Of a stretch of DNA of 64,000 nt, positions 48,219-55,756 are shown one piece after another. Below the pieces are notes generated by a model. The model made no database searches. It was not told the DNA's origin and saw only the letters and a list, made by a program, of their open reading frames with translations. Each line of letters opens with the position of its first letter. The stretch's first letter is position 1. The stretch is from Pseudarthrobacter sp. NamE5. GTDB taxonomy: Bacteria; Actinomycetota; Actinomycetes; Actinomycetales; Micrococcaceae. Made by a program: the position numbers and the translations under genes. The stretch lies in assembly GCF_005796225.1 (NCBI RefSeq), contig NZ_VAHO01000004.1:124001-188000 (forward strand), given 5' to 3'.

Positions 48219-48260
48219 AGCGGGGCGGCCGGAGGAATCCTCCGGCCGCCCCGCTTTTTC
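48219..48260. terminator. GC-rich hairpin with T-run after pepP, bidirectional
   Basis: GCGGGGCGGCCGGAGGA is followed almost at once by its perfect inverted copy ending in GCTTTTTC. The left flank GAATAAGAA is A-rich. It sits between convergent pepP and the stress protein gene. Confidence 0.9.
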
Positions 48261-48284
48261 TTTATTCGAGGGTGCCTGCTGCCG

Positions 48285-49262
48285 CTACTGCCGGCCCTCG
48301 CCGGGGCGCTGCTGGTCAGACCCGTGCTCGCCGTCCCCGCGCTGGCCTTCCGCATGCTCCTCATGCCCGCGGTACTGGTCCTGCGCCGGCTCCTGGTCCT
48401 GCGTCATGTGCTGGCCCTGCCCGCCCTGCAGCCCGCCGGCGCCGGCAGCAGGAGCCTGCGGAAGTCGGATGCCGTATTGGGGCCGGCCGTCCGGCAGGTC
48501 CGGGTAGCGGACGGAGCGAACCGGCGCAGCCGGTTGCTGCGGGACATCGTGATGGCCGGCGGGTGCGCCCTGGCCCGGGTTGTTTCCCTGGCCCGAGTTG
48601 TTTCCCTGGCCGAGGTTTTCCTGCACGGAAGAACCGGAGTGCTGGCCGTAGGGATCGTTCCACCCGGAGGGACGGGCCGGTCCTTGGCCCTGCTGGTATG
48701 GCTGGTTGTGATAGTCCCGCTGCGTGTAGGCACCGCCGCCGGCTGCTGCGTCGGACCGGGTCATCGGCAACTGCTGAAGAAGCCGCCGGGCTTCGTGGGC
48801 TGCTTCCGGCGACACCACGACGTCATAGCTGGTAGCCACCACCTGGCTCGTGGAGGTGAAGTCCCGCTTGCCCCGCTGCATCGCATAGGTGACGATGCCG
48901 AACAGCATGAAGAACGCTGCGCCCATCAGCACGGACGTAAGAATCGAGAAGTACCCCGGCGACGGCGCAAAGAAGGACAGCATGACGCCCACGAACAGGC
49001 CAAACCACATGCCGCTCAACGCTCCGGACAGCGCCACCCGCGGGTAGCTGAGGCGCCCCGTGACCCGCTCCACCATCTTCAGTTCGTTGCCCACAATGGA
49101 GACCATGTGGACCGGGAACTGCTGGTCCGCGAGATAGTCCACCGCTTTCTGGGCATCCAGGTAGGAGGTGTAGGAACCCACGGTATCGCCGGTGGGAACG
49201 GCACGGGCCTCGTCCATTCCACCGGGCCCGCCAGCCTTGGGAGCACCAAAAATGTTTGCCAT
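48285..49262 (-). CDS. General stress protein 17M/YflT-like membrane protein with Q/G-rich tail
   Basis: The protein has 325 residues from ATG at 49262 (MANIFGAP). Residues 30-160 match the YflT/GSP17M stress-protein domain: a soluble part (SYTSYLDAQKAVDYLADQQFP) and two membrane helices (about 75-98 and 103-123). Residues 185-325 are Gln, Gly, Pro and His-rich and probably disordered. A second ATG at 49280 is in frame. The homologue Rv1234 lies near mrp in M. tuberculosis, as I recall. The function is unknown; related genes in Bacillus are stress induced. Confidence 0.82.
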   Translation of the reverse strand: MANIFGAPKAGGPGGMDEARAVPTGDTVGSYTSYLDAQKAVDYLADQQFPVHMVSIVGNELKMVERVTGRLSYPRVALSGALSGMWFGLFVGVMLSFFAPSPGYFSILTSVLMGAAFFMLFGIVTYAMQRGKRDFTSTSQVVATSYDVVVSPEAAHEARRLLQQLPMTRSDAAAGGGAYTQRDYHNQPYQQGQGPARPSGWNDPYGQHSGSSVQENLGQGNNSGQGNNPGQGAPAGHHDVPQQPAAPVRSVRYPDLPDGRPQYGIRLPQAPAAGAGGLQGGQGQHMTQDQEPAQDQYRGHEEHAEGQRGDGEHGSDQQRPGEGRQ

Positions 49263-49327
49263 ACCCCCATTCTTGCCCATGAGTATGGATGCTGCCTGTA
49301 AATTCAGCTAAAAGAGAGCAGACTCGG

Positions 49328-49333
49328 TAGCCT
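49328..49333 (+). promoter_or_regulatory. Putative leaderless promoter -10 for the MgtE_N-CBS gene
   Basis: TAGCCT lies 6 nt before the GTG at 49340. GTAGGA in the gap is adjacent to GTG and too close for normal ribosome binding. Confidence 0.35.
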
Positions 49334-49339
49334 GTAGGA

Positions 49340-50626
49340 GTGAGCACAACACCTACCCGCGTCTTCGTCGCCCGCCTCTTGGGCCTCGATGTCTTCGACC
49401 CGCTGGGCGACCGGCTGGGCCGCCTGCGCGATGTGGTTGTGCTCTCCCGGGGGACCCAGGGCCCGCCGCATGTGGTGGGCATCGTCGTCGAGGTTCCTGG
49501 GAAGAAGCGGGTGTTCGTGCCCATGACCCGGATCACCTCCATCGACCAGACCCAGATTATCTGCACCGGACTGGTCAACCTCCGCCGGTTCGAACAGCGA
49601 GGGGCCGAAACGCTGGTGGTCGCCGAAATGTTCGACCGCCGCGTCACGCTGCGGGACGGCAGCGGCGATGCCACCATCGAAGACATTGCCATGGACCAGA
49701 CCCGTTCCGGTGACTGGTTCGTCAGCAAGCTCTTTGTCCGGCGCGGGCATTCCGTGTCCCCGCTGAGCCGGCTGCGCCGGAACAACGAAACCCTGATCAT
49801 TGACTGGGCCGACGCCCTGCAGGGTCCGCGTACCGAACCGCAGGCAGCCACCCAGTTCGTGGCAAACCACGAGGACCTCAAGCCCGCGGACTTCGCCGAA
49901 GCGCTGCAGGAGATGAGCGACAAACGCCGCTTCGAAGTGGCGAGCGAGCTGCAGGATGAGCGCCTTGCCGACGTCCTCCAGGAGCTCCCGGAGGACGACC
50001 AGGTGGAGATCCTCTCTGCCCTGGACCTCCAGCGCGCCGCGGACGTCCTGGAGGAGATGGATCCCGATGACGCCGCTGACCTCTTGGGAGAGCTCCCCTC
50101 TGCCCAGGCCGAGGAGCTCCTGCAGCTGATGGAGCCGGAGGGCGCAGAGGACGTCCGGCGGCTGCTGGAGTATGACGAGGACACTGCGGGCGGGCTCATG
50201 ACCCCTGTCCCGGTCATCCTGCCACCGGAAGCCACGGTGGCCGAAGCGCTGGCACATGTGCGCCGGGAGGAGCTCTCACCCGCCCTTGCTTCCTCAATTT
50301 TTATCGCCAGGCCGCCGCTGGAGACGCCCACCGGCAGGTTCCTGGGCGTGGTCCATATCCAGCAGCTGCTCCGGTTCCCACCGTTCGAGTCGCTGGGGAA
50401 CCTGGTGGACAAGAACCTGGAGCCCCTGTCCGACCAGGCGCATATCAGCGAAGTGGCGAGGACCCTTGCCACCTATAACCTGAACTCCCTCCCCGTGGTC
50501 AATGACGCCGGCCGGCTTGTGGGGGCGGTGACTGTTGATGACGTCCTGGATCATCTGTTGCCGGATGATTGGCGCGCCCACGATGGCGAAGCCCCGATAA
50601 GAAGGCTTGGTGGCCGCATTGGCTGA
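49340..50626 (+). CDS. Soluble MgtE_N / CBS-domain protein (no membrane domain)
   Basis: The protein has 428 residues. Residues 1-130 form a PRC-barrel-like N-terminal part (FVARLLGLDVFDPLGDRLGRLRDVV). Residues 155-270 are the superhelical MgtE_N domain (EALQEMSDKRRFEVASELQDERLADVLQELPEDD). Two CBS motifs follow (VILPPEATVAEAL; VARTLATYNLNSLPVVNDAGRLVGAVTVDDVLDHL). In magnesium channels these domains gate a membrane pore, but no membrane helix is encoded here. It may sense magnesium or nucleotides, perhaps acting on a partner; DUF1003, next in line, is a membrane protein and overlaps it by 17 nt. Confidence 0.88.
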   Translation: MSTTPTRVFVARLLGLDVFDPLGDRLGRLRDVVVLSRGTQGPPHVVGIVVEVPGKKRVFVPMTRITSIDQTQIICTGLVNLRRFEQRGAETLVVAEMFDRRVTLRDGSGDATIEDIAMDQTRSGDWFVSKLFVRRGHSVSPLSRLRRNNETLIIDWADALQGPRTEPQAATQFVANHEDLKPADFAEALQEMSDKRRFEVASELQDERLADVLQELPEDDQVEILSALDLQRAADVLEEMDPDDAADLLGELPSAQAEELLQLMEPEGAEDVRRLLEYDEDTAGGLMTPVPVILPPEATVAEALAHVRREELSPALASSIFIARPPLETPTGRFLGVVHIQQLLRFPPFESLGNLVDKNLEPLSDQAHISEVARTLATYNLNSLPVVNDAGRLVGAVTVDDVLDHLLPDDWRAHDGEAPIRRLGGRIG

Positions 50627-51308
50627 CAGCAGCGCCCCGAAGAACCCCCAGCAGCGCAAAGGCGGGAAGGCGGCGCAGAAAGGCAGCCTGGACACACCCC
50701 TGAGCGGACGCCAGCGGATCCTGCCGAAGCTGTCCCCCGATCCGGACGCATTCGGGCACGCCACCGAGGGTTTTGCCCGGTTCATGGGCACGCCGCAGTT
50801 CCTCCTCTACATGACGGTGTTCTGTATCTTCTGGCTGGCCTGGAACACCTGGGCCCCGCTGGAATGGCAGTTCGATTCCAAGGACCTGGGGTTTACCCTG
50901 CTGACCCTGATGCTGTCCCTGCAGGCCTCCTACGCGGCCCCGCTGCTGCTGCTCGCGCAGAACCGGCAGGACGACCGTGACCGCGTCTCGTTGCAGCAGG
51001 ACCGCCAGCGCGCTGAACGCAACCTGTCCGATACCGAATACCTCACCCGCGAGCTCGCCTCGCTGAGGATCGCGTTGCGCGAGGTTGCCACGCGCGACTA
51101 CGTCCGCGCCGAGCTGCGCTCGCTCCTGGAAGACATGCTGGAAGCCCAGGAGGAGCTCCGCGCCCACGAGCCTGACGGGCATGGGCAGCACGAGACCCCC
51201 AAGGACAAGGTGCGGGAAAAGCTTCGCGAGCAGCGTGACCGGCAGCGCAGTCCCCGTACGCAGCAAATTCCCCGGATCAAACCCGGCCATTCCAACCAGG
51301 ACCGTTAA
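50610..51308 (+). CDS. DUF1003 membrane protein
   Basis: The protein has 232 residues from GTG at 50610 (AGAAGG 4 nt upstream); TTG at 50607 is also open. Two membrane helices (about residues 66-86 and 95-118) are followed by a long charged coiled-coil-like segment (QNRQDDRDRVSLQQDRQRAERN) and a basic tail. DUF1003 has no known biochemical function. The start lies inside the MgtE_N-CBS gene and the stop overlaps the mrp ATG, so the three are translationally linked. The same three-gene order occurs in mycobacteria (Rv1232c-Rv1231c and nearby Rv1229c, from memory). Confidence 0.87.
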   Translation: MAALADSSAPKNPQQRKGGKAAQKGSLDTPLSGRQRILPKLSPDPDAFGHATEGFARFMGTPQFLLYMTVFCIFWLAWNTWAPLEWQFDSKDLGFTLLTLMLSLQASYAAPLLLLAQNRQDDRDRVSLQQDRQRAERNLSDTEYLTRELASLRIALREVATRDYVRAELRSLLEDMLEAQEELRAHEPDGHGQHETPKDKVREKLREQRDRQRSPRTQQIPRIKPGHSNQDR

Positions 51309-52450
51309 TGAACGAACCCACCGCCGGCCCCGCGCTGGCCGATGCAGTGAATGCTGCCCTGGCCACCGTCATCGACCCCGAACTCCGCCGGCCCATCACG
51401 GAGCTGGGGATGGTGGACTCCGTCAGCATTTCCGACGACGGCTGTGTAAGCCTGGTGGTCCTGCTCACCATCGCCGGCTGCCCCCTCAGGGACACCATTA
51501 CCTCCGACGCCACCAAGGCGCTGCTGGCAGTGCCGGGCGTCGCCGCCGTCGACGTTGAACTGAGGGTGATGACGCAGGAACAGCGGGACGCGCTCAAGGA
51601 GTTGCTCCGCGGCGCCGGGGGCCAGCGCGGCATCCCCTTCAACCAGCACGATTCCCTGACCAAGGTTTACGCGGTAGCCAGCGGCAAAGGCGGAGTGGGA
51701 AAGTCCTCGGTGACCGTCAACCTCGCCTGCGCGCTGGCGGCCCAGGGCCTTCGGGTGGGCATTGTGGATGCCGACGTATACGGCTTCTCAGTGCCTGCGC
51801 TGATGGGCATCACCCAGCCGCCCACCCGCGTGGACGACATGATTCTTCCCCCGGTTGCCTACGGCGTCAAAGTAATTTCCATCGGAATGTTCGTCAGCGG
51901 CAACCAGCCCGTGGCCTGGCGCGGCCCCATGCTGCACCGTGCCCTTGAACAGTTCCTCACGGACGTCTATTTCGGCGACCTGGACGCCCTCTTCCTGGAC
52001 CTGCCGCCGGGCACCGGGGACATCGCGATATCCGTAGCCCAGCTGCTGCCCAAGGCCGAAATCCTCGTGGTCACCACACCGCAGGCAGCCGCCGCGGACG
52101 TCGCCGAGCGGGCCGGCGCGATCGCCACCCAGACAGGCCAGAAAGTGGCAGGCGTCATTGAGAACATGTCCTATCTTGAAATGCCCGACGGCGGCAGGAT
52201 GGAACTGTTCGGAAGCGGCGGAGGGAAGGTGCTCGCCGAGCGGCTGACAGCGACAGTGGCGGCAGAAGTGCCCCTGCTGGGACAGATCCCGCTCGACATA
52301 CAGCTTCGCGAAGGCGGCGACACCGGCGTCCCGATAGTCCTGGGCCAGGCCGGAACACCGGCGGCTCAGGCGCTGTCAGCCATTGCGGGGCGCCTGGCGG
52401 CGACACCTCGCGGACTTGCGGGGATGAAACTGGGGCTGCAGCCGCGCTGA
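51308..52450 (+). CDS. mrp: Mrp/NBP35 (ApbC) family P-loop ATPase, Fe-S cluster carrier
   Basis: The protein has 380 residues. An N-terminal MIP18 (DUF59) domain (residues 8-100) precedes a ParA-like ATPase with deviant Walker A ASGKGGVGKSSVTVNLA and switch motif LDLPPGTGDIAISVAQ. The family carries iron-sulfur clusters to target proteins. The CxxC usual after ENMSY is missing here: the sequence reads ENMSYLEMPDGG. Actinobacterial Mrp proteins commonly show this, so cluster binding may differ. The ATG overlaps the DUF1003 stop (TAATG). Confidence 0.92.
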   Translation: MNEPTAGPALADAVNAALATVIDPELRRPITELGMVDSVSISDDGCVSLVVLLTIAGCPLRDTITSDATKALLAVPGVAAVDVELRVMTQEQRDALKELLRGAGGQRGIPFNQHDSLTKVYAVASGKGGVGKSSVTVNLACALAAQGLRVGIVDADVYGFSVPALMGITQPPTRVDDMILPPVAYGVKVISIGMFVSGNQPVAWRGPMLHRALEQFLTDVYFGDLDALFLDLPPGTGDIAISVAQLLPKAEILVVTTPQAAAADVAERAGAIATQTGQKVAGVIENMSYLEMPDGGRMELFGSGGGKVLAERLTATVAAEVPLLGQIPLDIQLREGGDTGVPIVLGQAGTPAAQALSAIAGRLAATPRGLAGMKLGLQPR

Positions 52451-52493
52451 GGCCGCAGTTTGTCAGCAGACGGCCGGGCAGCGGGTGTCCGGG

Positions 52494-52904
52494 CTATGTG
52501 GCTTCAGTGTCGAACGGCGCAGCCTCGCCCGGAGGCAATGACTGGACTGCCCGTGCCGGCCGCTGGGCGGCAGCGATCCCTGCGGCGCCGGCGGCGGCTC
52601 CTGAAACGGCGGCAACAGCAGCCGGAGCGCCTGCGCTGACAGGCTTCGACTCGTCGTCGAGCAGTGCCTCTTTGATGATGCGCCGCGGATCGTACTGGCG
52701 GGGATCGTACTTCTTCCAGTCGACATCGTCGATATCGATGCCCACTTCTTCCTTGATCTGCTCACGGGCACCGGAAGCCATGCGGCGTACTTCCTTGACC
52801 AGGTTTGCCAGCTTCTGGGTGTATTCGGGCAGCCTTTGGGGGCCGATCACCAGTACGCCAATGATCAGCAGAAGGAAGAACTCCGGGCCGTTGATTCCAA
52901 ACAC
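52494..52904 (-). CDS. tatB: Sec-independent (twin-arginine) translocase subunit TatB
   Basis: The protein has 136 residues. A single N-terminal membrane helix in MFGINGPEFFLLLIIGVLVIGP is followed by an amphipathic helix (LPEYTQKLANLVKEVRRMAS) and an Ala/Pro-rich disordered tail. This is TatB/TatA architecture; the longer tail and the sigE neighbourhood favour TatB. TatB recognises twin-arginine signal peptides together with TatC, which is not in the window. It lies 69 nt after the anti-sigma gene; the htrA gene found between them in mycobacteria is absent. Confidence 0.92.
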   Translation of the reverse strand: MFGINGPEFFLLLIIGVLVIGPQRLPEYTQKLANLVKEVRRMASGAREQIKEEVGIDIDDVDWKKYDPRQYDPRRIIKEALLDDESKPVSAGAPAAVAAVSGAAAGAAGIAAAQRPARAVQSLPPGEAAPFDTEAT

Positions 52905-52973
52905 TTTAGGAAGATTACCCTCTCCGGGCTGCCAGTGACGATTCCCGCCCGGGGGCTGCGGAAACTGCTCGTC

Positions 52974-53822
52974 CTATGGGGTGAAAAAGGCCACGATGCG
53001 GTTGGCCCCGCGCTGCAGGCGGGCAGCGAGTGACTCTTCGGCTGCTTCCCTTTGGGCAGCCGGCACTCCGGCCGCCACGCCCTCCTCGGCCAGCGTCCCC
53101 AGCCGCTGGAGGATCGGAACGGCGTCGTCGGCCTGCTCGGCCGGCAGGTTCGATTCATAGGTGAAGGTGTGGCCCGGGGTCCGGTAGGTTGCCGACCAGG
53201 GCGAGGACCGCCACACGTGCAGGGGGTTGTCCTGGCTGGCTCCACCCTGCCCAGCGGCACGCTGTTCCACCACAGTTGCATAGTGGGTGCCGTCGGTGAG
53301 CCGTATCTCCACGGCGGGCCGGCCGTCACGCACCGTGGCTCTTGCTGATTCAAGGCGGAATCCCATTGCTTCCAGGTCCGGACAGGCCCAGCCCTCTGAG
53401 CGCAGCCGGTTGAGCTGTTCCCCGCTCAAGAGCCGGCCGTCGGCTGGGGTCTGGGACGAAACCTGCGACAGCGCGGCCGCATCTGCTGCGGCACCGGGCA
53501 GCGGATCTCCCGCGGCTGCGAAGGCACCCGCGGCCAGCACACCTGCTGCAGCCACGCTGCTTACCGCCGTAACTGCCAGGAAGCGGGCAGCCCTCCGGGG
53601 AGCAGCCTGACTCTGGGGGGCCGCCGGTGCCGTGGCTGCCAGCTCCTGTGTCCGGGCCAGCAGCCGGGCCGTCAGGTCAGCGCTGGCGGGCGGGATCGGG
53701 GCATCACGAAGCCGCTCCAGGTACTGGCGTTCCCGCCGCATGGCCGAAGAGCATTCGTGGCAGGACTGAAGATGGCTGCGGGTGCGCTCATGCCTGCGTC
53801 CGAACGGAAACCGGGACCTCAT
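52974..53822 (-). CDS. Zinc-type anti-sigma factor (RseA-like) for the adjacent ECF sigma factor
   Basis: The protein has 282 residues from ATG at 53822. The zinc anti-sigma signature HX3CX2C is present (His17, Cys21, Cys24 in HLQSCHEC). One membrane helix lies around residues 88-115, with an extracytoplasmic domain of about 165 residues behind it. It should hold SigE inactive at the membrane until envelope or redox stress releases it. It starts 7 nt after the sigma gene, so the pair is co-expressed. Confidence 0.88.
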   Translation of the reverse strand: MRSRFPFGRRHERTRSHLQSCHECSSAMRRERQYLERLRDAPIPPASADLTARLLARTQELAATAPAAPQSQAAPRRAARFLAVTAVSSVAAAGVLAAGAFAAAGDPLPGAAADAAALSQVSSQTPADGRLLSGEQLNRLRSEGWACPDLEAMGFRLESARATVRDGRPAVEIRLTDGTHYATVVEQRAAGQGGASQDNPLHVWRSSPWSATYRTPGHTFTYESNLPAEQADDAVPILQRLGTLAEEGVAAGVPAAQREAAEESLAARLQRGANRIVAFFTP

Positions 53823-53829
53823 GCGCCGT

Positions 53830-54444
53830 TCAGAGGATGCCGGCGATGCGCGGCATGGACAGTTTCCGGCGGGCCTGCTGTGGACGCGGGTCACGGTGGG
53901 CAAGCTTCTCGCGCAGCATGGTGCGTCCGCGGTGGATCCTTGACCGGACGGTGCCGAGCTTTACCCCCAGCGCCTCCGCAACCTCGTCGTAGGAGAGGCC
54001 TTCAAGGTCGCACAGGACCACGGCAGCGCGGAAGTCGGGCGGGAGTTCCTCCAGAGCCGCCTGCACGTCAACATCGAGGTTGTTCAGCTCGAAGCTTTGC
54101 TCGGGCCCCGGCTCACGGCCCGGGAGACGGGACTCAGCGTCCTCGGCAAGGGCATCGAAGCGGATGCGGGTCTTGCGCCGCGCCTGGTCGAGAAAGAGGT
54201 TGGTGGTGATGCGGTGCAGCCAACCGTCGATGGTTCCAGGCTTAAAGTTTTCCAGCGAGCGGAAGACGCGGACGAACACCTCCTGGGTGAGGTCCTCGGC
54301 GTCGTACTTGTTTCCTGTCAGGCGGTAGGCAAGCCGGTAGACTTTCGCGGAGTGATTGGTGACCACTTCTTCCCAGGTGGGACGGACCCACTCGCTCTCA
54401 GGATGGTTTGCTGCAGGGACAGGTGCCACAACTGATGATGACAT
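53830..54444 (-). CDS. sigE: ECF RNA polymerase sigma factor, SigE-like
   Basis: The protein has 204 residues. Region 2 includes [27 protein letters not shown], binding core polymerase and the -10. Region 4 is [45 protein letters not shown], reading the -35. GGGGAG lies 7 nt before the ATG. Context (methyltransferase, anti-sigma, tatB, mrp) matches the mycobacterial envelope-stress sigma factor SigE. The upstream 225 bp is low in GC for this genome and includes CGTTAG, a possible ECF -10, but no convincing autoregulatory promoter was established. Confidence 0.93.
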   Translation of the reverse strand: MSSSVVAPVPAANHPESEWVRPTWEEVVTNHSAKVYRLAYRLTGNKYDAEDLTQEVFVRVFRSLENFKPGTIDGWLHRITTNLFLDQARRKTRIRFDALAEDAESRLPGREPGPEQSFELNNLDVDVQAALEELPPDFRAAVVLCDLEGLSYDEVAEALGVKLGTVRSRIHRGRTMLREKLAHRDPRPQQARRKLSMPRIAGIL

Positions 54445-54669
54445 CGTCCACTCCCCTCGTGGAATGCTAACGCCCGGATACTGTTGACATCTCTTATTCG
54501 GCGCCGGTCACCTTGCGGATGAGCGGATAATTATCATTTCAAACTTGTCTGTGAATTTCCTGACTGCGCAAAAGTTCAGCCGTAGGCGCAACCGCCCGGC
54601 TCCGCCGCTGCTGCCGCCGGACACAGTAGGCTGTAGAGGACATCCCCTGCCGCCCAGAAAGCGAATCCC

Positions 54670-55302
54670 ATGAGTGCCGACAAGTCCACCAGCTGGTCCT
54701 ATGCAGAAGATCTGCCCGCTGAGGATGAGGTCATGCTGCGGGCCCGGGAGCGGTCCTTTGAGCTGGGAGTCACCCCGGTAGGGCCGGGGGTTGGAGCGGT
54801 CCTCACTGTGTTGGCCGCCTCGTCAAAGGCCCAGACCGCCGTCGAAGTCGGGACGGGAGCCGGAGTGTCAGGTGTGTGCCTGCTGCGGGGCCTGGGCCGC
54901 CAGTCCGTCCTTACCACCATCGACGTGGACGTCGAACACCTCAAGGCCGCCCGCGAGGCATTCGCGGAGGCAGGCAGCCCCGCCAACCGCACCCGCACCA
55001 TTTCCGGCAGGGCGGGTGACGTTCTGCCGCGGCTTACAGACACCGCCTACGACCTCGTGTTCATCGACGCCGACAAGCCCGGCCTTCCCGGCTACGTGGA
55101 GCAGGCCATCCGGCTCCTCAAGCCGGCCGGGCTGCTGATCATCAACGACGCCCTGGACAAGGACAAGGTTTCCAACCCTGCGGGGCGGGAAGCCACTACC
55201 GTGGTACTGCGCCAGGTAGGCAAGGCGATCCGCGACGACGAGAGGCTGGCCTCTGCCATGCTTCCCACCGGTGACGGACTGCTGGTGGCAGTCAAGAAAT
55301 AG
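54670..55302 (+). CDS. SAM-dependent O-methyltransferase (family 3, COMT-like)
   Basis: The protein has 210 residues. AVEVGTGAGVSGVCLLRGL is the S-adenosylmethionine loop; TTIDVDVEHLKAAREAF and DLVFIDADKPGLPGYVEQAIRLLKPAG carry the metal-site aspartates; IINDALDKDKV ends the core. The mycobacterial counterpart Rv1220c is likewise divergent from sigE. Substrate unknown; catechol-like hydroxyls are typical for the family. TAGGCT at 54627-54632 could be its -10, giving a leader of about 30 nt. Confidence 0.9.
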   Translation: MSADKSTSWSYAEDLPAEDEVMLRARERSFELGVTPVGPGVGAVLTVLAASSKAQTAVEVGTGAGVSGVCLLRGLGRQSVLTTIDVDVEHLKAAREAFAEAGSPANRTRTISGRAGDVLPRLTDTAYDLVFIDADKPGLPGYVEQAIRLLKPAGLLIINDALDKDKVSNPAGREATTVVLRQVGKAIRDDERLASAMLPTGDGLLVAVKK

Positions 55303-55306
55303 CCGC

Positions 55307-55350
55307 AAAAAAGGGCAGGGTCTGCAGCATGGTGGCTGCGGACCCTGCCC
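55307..55350. terminator. Hairpin terminator between O-methyltransferase and DUF3117 genes
   Basis: GGGCAGGGTCTGCAGC at 55313 pairs with GCTGCGGACCCTGCCC at 55335-55350, with one mismatch in 16 bp. An A-run (AAAAAA) precedes it and ATTTATT follows, so it can act on both converging genes. Confidence 0.85.
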
Positions 55351-55356
55351 GCACAT

Positions 55357-55524
55357 TTATTCGGTGACGCCGACGAGGCATTCCTTGAGGTTGGCTGCCT
55401 CGGCCGCATTCAGCTCGACCACCAGGCGCCCGCCGCCTTCGAGCGGGACACGCATGATCAGGCTGCGGCCCTCCTTGGTGACTTCCATTGGGCCGTCGCC
55501 GGTGCGTGGTTTCATAGCCGCCAT
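55357..55524 (-). CDS. DUF3117 small conserved protein
   Basis: The protein has 55 residues: it begins MAAMKPRTGDGPMEVTKEGR, continues SLIMRVPLEGGGRLVVEL and ends LKECLVGVTE, the near-invariant actinobacterial DUF3117 sequence. GGAGGGG lies 8 nt before the ATG at 55524. Function unknown. Its counterpart in M. tuberculosis is Rv1211 as I recall, again in the segment near sigE. Confidence 0.92.
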   Translation of the reverse strand: MAAMKPRTGDGPMEVTKEGRSLIMRVPLEGGGRLVVELNAAEAANLKECLVGVTE

Positions 55525-55756
55525 GAGGAATTCCCCTCCATTTTGTCCAGGACTGATCAGCCCGGGCGGGCTGTGTCCGCATGTCGATCAAGCCGCTATG
55601 GCTGGGTGGATGTACACCGCCAAGGCTGCGCGTATTCTGAATGCTTTTTGTCCTTGCTTACTTACCATTATCGCGGAATTACCCGTACGTAGCTAATCGA
55701 TGGACATTTCCATCGTCTTGGTAATCCAGTCCTGACCTGCGCGGAAGTGCAGTAGG

